DNA of 10,111 nucleotides from contig JAEDKS010000082.1 of assembly GCA_016295665.1 (NCBI GenBank), forward strand, positions 1-10,111. Direction: 5' to 3'. A program made the translations under genes and the position numbers. This document shows, piece after piece, positions 1-6,581 of the stretch. Origin of the DNA: Clostridia bacterium (lineage in GTDB: Bacteria > Bacillota > Clostridia > Christensenellales > Aristaeellaceae). Below the pieces are notes generated by a model that saw only the letters and a list, made by a program, of their open reading frames with translations, was not told the origin of the DNA and did no database searches. Numbering within the stretch: position 1 is the stretch's first letter; each line of letters opens with the position of its first letter.

Positions 1-415
1 CCGTGCAGGGGTGATCGGTGGCCCGGAGGATGGCGTCCCGGCTGATGTCTACGCCGGCGCCGCACCAGTCCGGGTGGCGGGTGAGCAGCGCGTTCAGGTA
101 CCAGCCCTCGCCGCAGCCCGCGTCCAGCAGCCGCTGGGGCCCATCGGGCAGCAGCTCCTCGATGGCCTCCGCCACCTGCCGGTAGCACCCCGCCGCGAAC
201 ACCCGCCGCCGCGCCTCGAACAGCGCCGCGTCATAGCACCCCGCCCACTGCCGGGACAGCACGTTGATGCAGCCCTTCCGGTTCACGTTGACGCGGTGTC
301 CGCCGCCGCAGACGAAATCGCCCTCCTGCCTTGCGAGGGGGCGGGAGCACACCGGGCACACAAGGCCCCCGAGCCTTTCCGCAGCCTGATAGAGCTTCTC
401 GCGCTTGCCGGGCAT
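1..415 (-). CDS. rlmA: RlmA-type 23S rRNA (guanine-N1) methyltransferase, 3' end cut by window edge
   Basis: Only the first 138 codons are present; the gene runs off the left edge. The N-terminus carries a zinc-finger of the form Cys20-x2-Cys23-x12-Cys36-x3-His40, the same spacing as the Cys5/Cys8/Cys21/His25 finger of E. coli RlmA as I recall it. It is followed by the family's conserved linker (D62 to Y78, containing EARRRVFAAGCY), then SAM-binding motif I (LLDAGCGEGWY, about 96-106) and the motif II acidic residue (GVDIS, Asp123). Family knowledge: RlmA proteins methylate N1 of G745 or G748 in helix 35 of 23S rRNA using SAM; the TlrB subgroup gives macrolide tolerance. Which base is modified cannot be told from this fragment. 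The ATG at 415-413 has purine-rich AAGGA just upstream. The gene is divergent from the yqeY-like gene. I found no convincing minus-strand promoter in the 91-base gap. Confidence 0.85.
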   Translation of the reverse strand, partial: MPGKREKLYQAAERLGGLVCPVCSRPLARQEGDFVCGGGHRVNVNRKGCINVLSRQWAGCYDAALFEARRRVFAAGCYRQVAEAIEELLPDGPQRLLDAGCGEGWYLNALLTRHPDWCGAGVDISRDAILRATDHPCT

Positions 416-443
416 TTTCCTTCGCTTCCTTCCCTGGTTTTTC

Positions 444-472
444 TGGACAATCCCTTGATTTCGCTATATAAT
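444..472 (+). promoter_or_regulatory. Sigma-A-type promoter for the yqeY-like/malic enzyme unit
   Basis: The -35 box TGGACA (444-449) matches TTGACA at five of six positions. A 17-base spacer leads to a perfect TATAAT at 467-472. The expected transcription start is near 479, giving a short leader of about 28 bases before the ATG at 507. This arrangement also shows that the in-frame GTG-like start at 471, which lies inside the -10 box, cannot be the start codon. Confidence 0.85.
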
Positions 473-506
473 GGTATTATCCTTTTGCACGGGAGGAATT
501 TTTGCC

Positions 507-950
507 ATGACGAAGATTGATACCGTCCGCGCCGCCATGATGCAGGCCATGAAGGACAAGGACAAGCCCCGCAAGGAGGCCCTGTCCCTGCTGCTGAGCG
601 CGCTGAAGAACAAGGCCATCGACAAGCGTGCCGATCTGACCGAGGAGGAGGAAAACGCCATCGTCCTGCGGGAGATCAAGCAGTGCCAGGAGTCCATCGA
701 CACCGCCAACGGCCGCGAGGCCATCATCGAGGAGAACACCCTGCGCATGAAGGTCTACCAGGAGTTCGCCCCGCAGATGATGGACGAGGCCGCCATCGCG
801 GAGGTCATCCGCGCCCTGCTTGTGGAACTGGGCATCGACAGGCCCACGCCCCAGCAGAAGGGCATGATTATGAAGAACCTGATGCCCCGGGTGAAGGGCA
901 AGGCGGACGGCGCGCTGGTACAGCAGGTACTGTCCGCGATGATGGCCTGA
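507..950 (+). CDS. yqeY: GatB/YqeY-domain protein (YqeY family)
   Basis: This 147-residue, mostly helical, charged protein matches the YqeY family in length (B. subtilis YqeY is about 148 residues) and in its conserved C-terminal block (MPRVKGKADGALV, about residues 126-138). Other family-like segments are the early helix with ALSLLLSALKNKAID and the VYQEFAPQMMDE stretch. The domain is also found at the C-terminus of GatB, where it contacts tRNA during amidation of Glu-tRNA(Gln). The role of stand-alone YqeY is not well established, so no reaction is assigned. The ATG at 507 is chosen because GGGAGGA lies at 491-497, nine bases upstream, whereas the upstream in-frame start falls inside the promoter. 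A malic enzyme follows after 43 bases with its own ribosome-binding site, so co-transcription is likely. Confidence 0.9.
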   Translation: MTKIDTVRAAMMQAMKDKDKPRKEALSLLLSALKNKAIDKRADLTEEEENAIVLREIKQCQESIDTANGREAIIEENTLRMKVYQEFAPQMMDEAAIAEVIRALLVELGIDRPTPQQKGMIMKNLMPRVKGKADGALVQQVLSAMMA

Positions 951-993
951 TGTCCCCGGAGCCGCAACAAGAGAGAGCAAGGAGCAAACACCG

Positions 994-2163
994 ATGAACA
1001 TTCGTGAAGAATCGCTGCAGAAGCACTATGAATGGCGGGGCAAGATCGAGGTGGTCGCCCGCCCGGAGATCAACACCCGCCACGACCTGTCCCTGGCCTA
1101 TACCCCCGGCGTGGCGGAGCCCTGCCTGGTCATCCAGAAGGACGTGGACAAGAGCTATGAGCTGACCCGCCGGGCCAACCTGGTGGCGGTTGTCACCGAC
1201 GGCACCGCGGTGCTGGGGCTGGGCGACATCGGCCCGGAGGCCGGCATGCCGGTGATGGAGGGCAAGTGCGCCCTGTTCAAGGCGTTCGCGGACGTGGACG
1301 CCTTCCCGCTGTGCGTCCGCTCTAAGGATGTGGACGAGATCGTGCGCACCGTGTCTCTCATCGCGGGCAGCTTCGGCGGCATCAACCTGGAGGACATCGC
1401 CGCGCCCCGCTGCTTCGAGATCGAGGAGAAGCTCAAGCAGGTCTGCGACATCCCCGTGTTCCACGACGATCAGCACGGCACCGCCGTGGTGGTCGCGGCG
1501 GCGCTGCTGGGCGCGCTGAAGGTGACGGGCCGCAGCCTGGACGAGGCGCGGGTGGTGCTCAACGGCGCCGGCTCTGCGGGCATCGCCATCGCGAAGCACC
1601 TGCTGAACCTGGGCGTGAAGGAGCTGACGCTGGTGGATCGCTTCGGCATCATCGACGAGGGCATGACCGAGACCAACCCCGCCCAGGCCGAAATGGCAAA
1701 GCGGACGAACCGGGCGCACCTGCGGGGCACCCTCACGGACGCGGTGAAGGGCGCGGATGTGTTCATCGGCGTGTCCGCCCCGGGCGTGCTGACCCAGGAC
1801 ATGGTGCGCAGCATGGCGAAGGACCCCATCGTGTTCGCCATGGCAAACCCCACGCCGGAGATCATGCCGGAGGAGGCGCTCTCTGCCGGCGCGAAGGTGG
1901 TGGGCACCGGTCGCAGCGACTATCCCAACCAGATCAACAACGTGCTGGCCTTCCCCGGCATCTTCCGGGGCGCGCTGGACTGCCGCGCCCGCTGCATCAA
2001 CGAGGAGATGAAGATGGCAGCGTCCCGGGCGCTGTCGGAGCTGGTGGGCGATCAACTGAGCGAGACGTACATCCTGCCCGACGCCCTGGACAAGCGCGTG
2101 GCCCGTGCGGTGGCGGACGCCGTGATGCAGGCCGCCCGCGACACCGGCGTGGCCCGCTGCTGA
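994..2163 (+). CDS. NAD(P)-dependent malic enzyme, short bacterial type
   Basis: This 389-residue cytosolic enzyme is expected to oxidatively decarboxylate L-malate to pyruvate and CO2 with reduction of NAD(P). The family signature is nearly complete: YTPGVAEP with the catalytic Tyr36, TDGTAVLGLGD at 68-78, the catalytic lysine in MEGK (Lys91), metal-site acids in NLEDIAAP (Glu133, Asp134) and in HDDQHGTA (Asp159), then the nucleotide-binding GAGSAG at 191-196. The length is that of the short form, with no fused phosphotransacetylase domain. An aspartate (Asp215) ends the second strand of the Rossmann fold. That is often associated with NAD binding, but in this family it does not settle cofactor choice. 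AAGGAG at 979-984 sits nine bases before the ATG. It is probably transcribed with the upstream yqeY-like gene; no strong terminator is visible after its stop. Confidence 0.95.
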   Translation: MNIREESLQKHYEWRGKIEVVARPEINTRHDLSLAYTPGVAEPCLVIQKDVDKSYELTRRANLVAVVTDGTAVLGLGDIGPEAGMPVMEGKCALFKAFADVDAFPLCVRSKDVDEIVRTVSLIAGSFGGINLEDIAAPRCFEIEEKLKQVCDIPVFHDDQHGTAVVVAAALLGALKVTGRSLDEARVVLNGAGSAGIAIAKHLLNLGVKELTLVDRFGIIDEGMTETNPAQAEMAKRTNRAHLRGTLTDAVKGADVFIGVSAPGVLTQDMVRSMAKDPIVFAMANPTPEIMPEEALSAGAKVVGTGRSDYPNQINNVLAFPGIFRGALDCRARCINEEMKMAASRALSELVGDQLSETYILPDALDKRVARAVADAVMQAARDTGVARC

Positions 2164-2291
2164 GCCCGCTTTCCCCGCGCCTCCCCTGATTTTCCCATGG
2201 GCGCTGCATGAAAGTACACCCCTGCCGCGTTATCTATCCGGGAGCGCGGAAAATTCTGCCGCCGGGCGCATGTGAAATTTCTGCGAAACCA

Positions 2292-2320
2292 TTCAACTTG
2301 CTGCGAGCGTGGTGTATAAT
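2292..2320 (+). promoter_or_regulatory. Probable promoter of the cdaA operon
   Basis: A perfect TATAAT lies at 2315-2320. Seventeen bases upstream is TTCAAC (2292-2297), a weak -35 matching only three consensus positions. The predicted start near 2327 leaves a leader of about 33 bases before the TTG start of cdaA. The box lies in a 196-base intergenic stretch (2164-2359) that is otherwise more AT-rich than the flanking genes and in which I see no riboswitch or clear terminator. Confidence 0.6.
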
Positions 2321-2345
2321 AGCATCATCGCGAACGATTACGAAA

Positions 2346-2351
2346 GTGAGG
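2346..2351 (+). promoter_or_regulatory. Ribosome-binding site deciding the cdaA TTG start
   Basis: GTGAGG lies eight bases before the TTG at 2360. No ATG or GTG in the cdaA frame has a comparable site, and the in-frame GTG at 2309 lies upstream of the -10 box at 2315-2320, so it would not be transcribed. The site therefore supports TTG as the start codon. Confidence 0.55.
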
Positions 2352-2359
2352 ACAAGGGC

Positions 2360-3211
2360 TTGACGTCGCTGTGGAGTACCATCCAGACCGCCGTCTGGAA
2401 CATCACGCACCGCCTGAACGTGGCGGACGTGGTGGACATCCTGGTGGTGGCGGTCATCCTGTACGAGCTGATCATGCTCACCCGTCAGACCCGTGGCAGC
2501 GCGGTGCTGAAGGGGCTTGTGCTGCTGCTCTTCGCCACGCTGGTCAGCAACCTGTTGGGGCTCACGGCCCTGAGCTGGCTGCTGATGGCGTTCATCAACA
2601 ACGGCGTGGTGGTGCTGGTCATCGTGTTCCAGCCGGAAATCCGCAAGGCGCTGGAGTCCATCGGCCGGGGCGCGCTGCTGCGCACCTCCCACAACGAGTC
2701 CCGCACCGAGCGGGAAACCATCATCAGCGAGATCATCCAGTGCCTGACCGACCTGAGCCGCCGGCGGGTGGGCGCGCTGATCGTGTTCGAGCGCAAGACC
2801 GGCTTGAAGGACGTCATCGAGACGGGCACCGCCATCGACGCCCGCATCTCCGCAGCCCTGCTGGAGAACATCTTCGAGCCCAACACGCCCCTGCATGACG
2901 GCGCGGTCATCATCCGGGACAACCGGGTGGTGGCGGGCGCCTGCATCCTGACCCTGACCGACAGCCGCTCCGTCAGCCACGAGCTGGGCACCCGTCACCG
3001 CGCCGCCATCGGCATCAGCGAAACCACCGACAGCGTGGTGCTGATCGTGTCGGAGGAGACGGGCATCATCTCCATGGCGAAGGGCGGGCGCATCACCCGC
3101 CACCTGGACGCCGCCTCCCTGCGCGAGATTCTGGAGGGGCTGTATGAGGAGCCCCGGCGCGGCTGGAGCCAGCTGTTCCACCTCTCCGGCAGAAAGGAGG
3201 AGGCGCCATGA
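2360..3211 (+). CDS. cdaA: Diadenylate cyclase CdaA (membrane c-di-AMP synthase)
   Basis: This enzyme condenses two ATP into cyclic di-AMP, the second messenger controlling potassium, osmolyte and cell-wall homeostasis. With the TTG start it is 283 residues, close to B. subtilis CdaA (about 273). Three hydrophobic segments (about 24-40, 49-63, 69-90) anchor it in the membrane. They are followed by the conserved FQPEIRKALESIGRG linker and a cytosolic DisA_N cyclase domain. Both catalytic motifs are present: DGA at 180-182 (in NTPLHDGAVI) and RHR at 212-214 (in LGTRHRAAIG). The usual Leu-Pro-Leu strand between them reads Leu-Thr-Leu (197-199). The gene overlaps cdaR by four bases (ATGA), so the two are translationally coupled. 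Its family partner CdaR modulates CdaA activity. GlmM, the other usual partner, is not encoded next to it. Confidence 0.93.
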   Translation: MTSLWSTIQTAVWNITHRLNVADVVDILVVAVILYELIMLTRQTRGSAVLKGLVLLLFATLVSNLLGLTALSWLLMAFINNGVVVLVIVFQPEIRKALESIGRGALLRTSHNESRTERETIISEIIQCLTDLSRRRVGALIVFERKTGLKDVIETGTAIDARISAALLENIFEPNTPLHDGAVIIRDNRVVAGACILTLTDSRSVSHELGTRHRAAIGISETTDSVVLIVSEETGIISMAKGGRITRHLDAASLREILEGLYEEPRRGWSQLFHLSGRKEEAP

Positions 3212-4539
3212 GCCATCCGACCCCCGGTCAGGACAACCCCTGGACGCTGCTTGGGCAGACGCTGAAGCATCTGCTGCTCAACAACTGGCCCCTGAAGCTG
3301 CTGGCGCTGGTGCTGGCGCTGGCGCTGTGGGCCGGGCTGATCACCCAGGACCCCACCCTGACCCGTGAGAAGAAGTTTGAAAACGTGACCATCAGCGTCA
3401 CCGGCACCGAAACGCTCAAGCGCAACGGCTTCATCGTCGTCAGCGACCTGAGCGAGGTGCTGGGCACCGCCACGCTGAAGGTGGACGTGCCCCAGAACAA
3501 CTACAGTGCCGCCCAGTCCAGCAGCTACAACACCCGCATCGACCTGACCCGCATCAGCGAGGTCGGCGTGCAGGAGTTGAAGGTGCTGACCACCAGCTCC
3601 ACCAGCTACGGCACCGTGACCGAGGTCTCTCCCAGCGTGGTGCAGGTGGCGGTGGACGAGTACGTGACCCGCTACCGCATCCCGGTGACGGTGGAGACCA
3701 TCGGCGAGGTGCCGGAGGGCTTCGAGTCCAACGGTCAGTCCATCGACCCGGCCTATGTGACCGTCAGCGGCCCCAAATCGCTGGTGCAGAACATCGTCCG
3801 GGCGGAGGCGACCATGGACAAGTCCCTGCTGCCGGCCCAGGCGGGCTCGGTGAGCAACGCCATTCCCTTCCGGCTGGTGAACAGCGCGGGGGATGTGGTG
3901 AGCAGCGACCTCATCGAGGTCACCAGCACCGGCGGCGTGCTGCTGGACAGCGTGATCGTCGAGCAGACGCTCTATCCCACCAAGACCATCAGCCTGCAGG
4001 ACATGGGCCTGGTGGTGGGCACCCCCGCCGCGGGCTATGAGGTCAAGAGCGTGACCATCTCCCCGGAGACCGTCACCGCCTCCGGCGCGCTGGAGAACCT
4101 GGAGGATCTCGATCTGGTGTTTGCCAGCAGCAGCGTGGACGTGTCCGGACGCAACGAGTCCTTCTATGAGGTGGTCTCCGTCCGCAAGCCCTCCAACCTG
4201 CAGACGCTCAATCCCACCAGCGTGACCGTGTCCGTGGAAATCGGGCCGATCATCCGCTCCCGCACTTTCGAGTCCCTGCGGGTGACGGTCACCGGCGTGT
4301 CCGACGACCTGACCTCCACCCTGACCCAGACGCGGTACGCCTCCGTGACCATCACGGGCCCGCAGCTGTGGGTGGAGAGCCTGCGCAACGCCGACATCAC
4401 CCTGACCTGCAACGCCGCCGACCTGCCCGCGGGCGAGTACGATCTGGCGCTGCTCTGTACGATTCAGGGCGACGAGGACATCGCCTACTCCGTGGAGACA
4501 AACCCCGAAACGCTCCCCGTGACGCTGAAGGCCCGCTGA
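3208..4539 (+). CDS. cdaR: CdaA regulator CdaR, YbbR-repeat protein
   Basis: This 443-residue protein starts with a short cytosolic segment, one transmembrane helix at about 29-45 (preceded by the typical NNWPLKLLAL) and a long extracytoplasmic region rich in Val, Thr and Ser. That region reads as repeated YbbR domains. Segments built around Pro-x-x-Val-x-Val-Ser-Gly-Pro recur, for example SIDPAYVTVSGPKSL near 175-189, ISPETVTASGALENL near 288-302 and RYASVTITGPQLW near 377-389. Three to four repeats are likely; four is usual in B. subtilis CdaR. Known role: CdaR binds CdaA through the membrane and adjusts c-di-AMP synthesis. AGGAGG at 3195-3200 is seven bases before the ATG, which overlaps the cdaA stop. 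Confidence 0.92.
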   Translation: MSHPTPGQDNPWTLLGQTLKHLLLNNWPLKLLALVLALALWAGLITQDPTLTREKKFENVTISVTGTETLKRNGFIVVSDLSEVLGTATLKVDVPQNNYSAAQSSSYNTRIDLTRISEVGVQELKVLTTSSTSYGTVTEVSPSVVQVAVDEYVTRYRIPVTVETIGEVPEGFESNGQSIDPAYVTVSGPKSLVQNIVRAEATMDKSLLPAQAGSVSNAIPFRLVNSAGDVVSSDLIEVTSTGGVLLDSVIVEQTLYPTKTISLQDMGLVVGTPAAGYEVKSVTISPETVTASGALENLEDLDLVFASSSVDVSGRNESFYEVVSVRKPSNLQTLNPTSVTVSVEIGPIIRSRTFESLRVTVTGVSDDLTSTLTQTRYASVTITGPQLWVESLRNADITLTCNAADLPAGEYDLALLCTIQGDEDIAYSVETNPETLPVTLKAR

Positions 4540-4576
4540 CGCTACCAAAGACTGTGCACAACCAAGGAGGAAAACC

Positions 4577-5158
4577 ATGGGCAGTTTCGTCCATTCCATC
4601 CTGACGCTGCTCCTCGGCTGGGTGCAGGGCGCGGCATCGCTGCTGTGGGCCCTGGTCAATCAGCAGTACGAGGGCGGGCTGTTCAGCTGGCTCAGCGCCA
4701 ACTGGCTGCCGGTGACGATGCTGCTGTGCGCCGCAGGCATGGTGATCGACCTGGTGGTGTACCTGCTTCGCTGGCGCCCGCTGGAGGTGTGGCGCAGCTT
4801 CTTCCGGCGGCTTCGCAGCCGCCGGGAGAACCAGCCCGCGCATCGGCTGATCCGCCGCTGGGTATACGCGGACGGCAGCTCTCTGGAGGAGCAGGTGGGC
4901 GAGGTTCCCGCCGAGGCCCCGGAGAGCCCGTCGCCGGAGACCGAGACGCCACCGCGCCGCGCCGACCGCCGCCGGGCCATGCTCCGTCTGCCCTCCCTGC
5001 TGTCCGGGGACGATGATGAGGAGCAGCCCATCAGCTTCCAACCCGCCCCGCCCGCCCGGGACAAGGCGCAGGCCTTCGGCCGGCCCTGCTACCCGCCGGG
5101 CTGGTCATCGTCCGGACAGCGCACCGGAAACCCGCCGCAGGGAGGAGGATGCCCGTGA
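4577..5158 (+). CDS. Unrecognised membrane protein with a disordered tail, between cdaR and rsmF
   Basis: I do not recognise this 193-residue protein. Two hydrophobic segments are visible, about 5-27 and 43-64. A strongly basic stretch follows (RRLRSRR at 77-83, then RLIRRW at 90-95), then a WVYADGSSLEEQ block, a Pro/Glu-rich stretch, an Arg cluster (RRADRRRAMLR) and an acidic GDDDEEQ run before a Pro/Gly-rich C-terminus. The lysine/arginine placement predicts the C-terminal two thirds to be cytosolic. The gene is well supported as coding: AAGGAGG at 4564-4570 lies six bases before the ATG, and its TGA overlaps the GTG start of the next gene (GTGA). It is in the same run as cdaA and cdaR, so a membrane-linked role in that system is conceivable but not shown. 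Confidence 0.8.
   Translation: MGSFVHSILTLLLGWVQGAASLLWALVNQQYEGGLFSWLSANWLPVTMLLCAAGMVIDLVVYLLRWRPLEVWRSFFRRLRSRRENQPAHRLIRRWVYADGSSLEEQVGEVPAEAPESPSPETETPPRRADRRRAMLRLPSLLSGDDDEEQPISFQPAPPARDKAQAFGRPCYPPGWSSSGQRTGNPPQGGGCP
5140..5148 (+). promoter_or_regulatory. Ribosome-binding site deciding the rsmF-like start
   Basis: The run GGGAGGAGG ends immediately before an in-frame ATG at 5149, which is too close for initiation. The GTG at 5155 lies six bases after AGGAGG (5143-5148). The GTG is therefore the better start, and it creates a GTGA overlap with the upstream stop. Confidence 0.65.
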
Positions 5159-6459
5159 ACACACTGCCGCAGGCGTTCGTGGACAGGATGACCCAACAGC
5201 TGGGAGATGAGCTTCCGGCTTTTTTGCGCTGCTACGAGGCGCCCTACCTGCGGGCGCTGCGGTTCAATCCGCGCAAGCCCCTGCCCCCGGAGGCGCTGGA
5301 GACGCTGCAGGGGCTGGGCACTCCTGTGCCCTGGGAGCCCGCCGCCCACTACCTGTCCGTCGAGTCGGACGCGGGCGCGGTACCCCTGCACGAGGCGGGT
5401 GCCTACTACCTGCAGGAGCCCAGCGCCATGGTGCCCGTCGCGGCCCTTGACCCGCGCCCCGGGGAGCGCATCCTTGACCTGTGCGCCGCACCCGGCGGCA
5501 AGTCCACGCAGATCGCCGGGCGGATGCTGGGCAAGGGCCTGCTGGTGTGCAACGAGCCGGTAACCAAGCGTGCACAGGTGCTCAGCCGAAACGTGGAGCG
5601 CATGGGCGTGACCAACGCGCTGGTGACGAGCGATATGCCGGAGCGTCTGGCAAACCGGTGGGCGGAGGGCTTCGACGCGGTGCTGGTGGACGCGCCCTGC
5701 TCCGGTGAGGGCATGTTCCGCCGCCATCCCGAGACCCGCGCCGAGTGGGCACCGGAGAGCCCCGCAGGCTGCGCCAGGCGCCAGGCGGAGATTCTGGACA
5801 GCGCCGCACAGCTGGTGCGGCCCGGCGGCAGACTGGTGTACGCCACCTGCACCCTGAACCCCACGGAGAACGAGGACACGGTCGCCGCCTTCTGCCTGCG
5901 CCACCCGGACTTCGAGCCCGAGGCCTTCTCCGTTCCCGGCGCGGACGCCCCGACGGGGCTGCTGACCTGCTATCCCCACCGCATGGCAGGCGAGGGGCAG
6001 TTTGCCGCCCGTCTGCGCCGCCGGGGCGACGCGGAGGCCGCACTGCCCCCGGATACGTCCCTGCCCCGCCCCGACCGTCCGCGCCTGAACGAGCTGCGCT
6101 CCTTCGCCCCGGACGCGCCCGAGCCCACCGCCCTGCTGGGGGACACGCTGGTCTCCCTGCCCGACTGTCCCGATGTGCGGGGCATCCGCGTGCTGCGGAT
6201 GGGCGTTCATCTGGGCACCCTGAAGGGCAAGGTCTTTCAGCCCGACCACGCCTGGGCCATGACACCCCTGGCTCCCGCCCTCCCCCGGGTGCCCCTGACT
6301 GAGACGGAAGCCGCCCGCTATCAGGCCGGCGAAGCGCTCCCCGTTCCCGAGACCTGCCGGGGATGGGTGCTGCCCACGCTGTACGGCCTGTCTCTGGGCT
6401 GGGGCAAGGTCTCCGACGGCGTGATGAAAAACCACTACCCCAAGGGCCTGCGGCGCTGA
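5155..6459 (+). CDS. rsmF: RsmB/RsmF-family rRNA cytosine-C5 methyltransferase (RsmF-like)
   Basis: This 434-residue protein belongs to the NOL1/NOP2/Sun family, which transfers a methyl group from SAM to C5 of cytosine in RNA. SAM motif I is DLCAAPGGKS (108-117). Both family cysteines are present: Cys182 in VDAPCSGEGMF, needed for product release, and Cys232 in YATCTLNP, the attacking nucleophile. The N-terminus lacks a NusB-like domain, which separates it from RsmB. The C-terminal part (about 290-434), with GVHLGTLKGKVFQPDHAW and YLAG-like YQAGEAL, fits the PUA-like tail of RsmF. E. coli RsmF modifies C1407 of 16S rRNA, and the Thermus enzyme modifies several nearby cytosines. The exact target here is inferred. 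It is the last gene of the cdaA run and is followed by a terminator. Confidence 0.88.
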   Translation: MNTLPQAFVDRMTQQLGDELPAFLRCYEAPYLRALRFNPRKPLPPEALETLQGLGTPVPWEPAAHYLSVESDAGAVPLHEAGAYYLQEPSAMVPVAALDPRPGERILDLCAAPGGKSTQIAGRMLGKGLLVCNEPVTKRAQVLSRNVERMGVTNALVTSDMPERLANRWAEGFDAVLVDAPCSGEGMFRRHPETRAEWAPESPAGCARRQAEILDSAAQLVRPGGRLVYATCTLNPTENEDTVAAFCLRHPDFEPEAFSVPGADAPTGLLTCYPHRMAGEGQFAARLRRRGDAEAALPPDTSLPRPDRPRLNELRSFAPDAPEPTALLGDTLVSLPDCPDVRGIRVLRMGVHLGTLKGKVFQPDHAWAMTPLAPALPRVPLTETEAARYQAGEALPVPETCRGWVLPTLYGLSLGWGKVSDGVMKNHYPKGLRR

Positions 6460-6475
6460 TGCCGGGGCCCATCAC

Positions 6476-6499
6476 GGCTCCCAAAAACGGGAGCCTTTT
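6476..6499 (+). terminator. Intrinsic terminator of the cdaA-rsmF run
   Basis: A perfect 7-bp stem, GGCTCCC (6476-6482) and GGGAGCC (6489-6495), encloses the loop AAAAAC and is followed by TTTT. It starts 16 bases after the rsmF-like stop. The opposite strand has no T-tract after the stem, so it serves the plus strand only. Confidence 0.85.
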
Positions 6500-6581
6500 C
6501 CGTGCAGCCCAAAAGGCCGGCCTGCCATGACCCGGAGCATGCCTCGGGGCCGCAGACCAGCCCTGTCCAAACGGGTTGTCC

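Noticed and set aside
11..520. 169-codon plus-strand frame across the left edge and the divergent promoter
   Set aside because: It is antisense to the RlmA-like gene, whose zinc finger and SAM motif are clear, and it runs through the TATAAT promoter.
868..2055. 395-codon minus-strand open frame opposite the malic enzyme
   Set aside because: Composition is typical of an antisense shadow and the plus strand encodes a complete malic enzyme with all motifs.
2238..2271. Imperfect GC-rich inverted repeat around AAAATTCTG after the malic enzyme gene
   Set aside because: Only about four paired bases are convincing and no T-tract follows, so it is not called a terminator.
2164..2359. Possible c-di-AMP (ydaO-type) riboswitch before cdaA
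   Set aside because: The predicted leader is only about 33 bases and none of the conserved riboswitch blocks are visible.
2995..4659. 554-codon minus-strand open frame opposite cdaR and the end of cdaA
   Set aside because: Its translation is rich in His, Gly, Gln and Ala without any family pattern, as expected for the complement of GC-rich coding DNA; the plus strand carries recognisable cdaA and cdaR.
5089..6435. 448-codon minus-strand open frame opposite the rsmF-like gene
   Set aside because: No motif or plausible start; the plus-strand methyltransferase has both catalytic cysteines and a SAM site.
6514..6523. AGGCCGGCCT palindrome followed by TTTT on the minus strand, as a terminator for the minus-strand run
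   Set aside because: The palindrome has no room for a hairpin loop, so it cannot form a normal intrinsic terminator.
6531..6549. CCCGGAG/CTCGGGG stem with loop CATGC between the convergent runs
   Set aside because: It has a G:G mismatch and no T-tract on either side.
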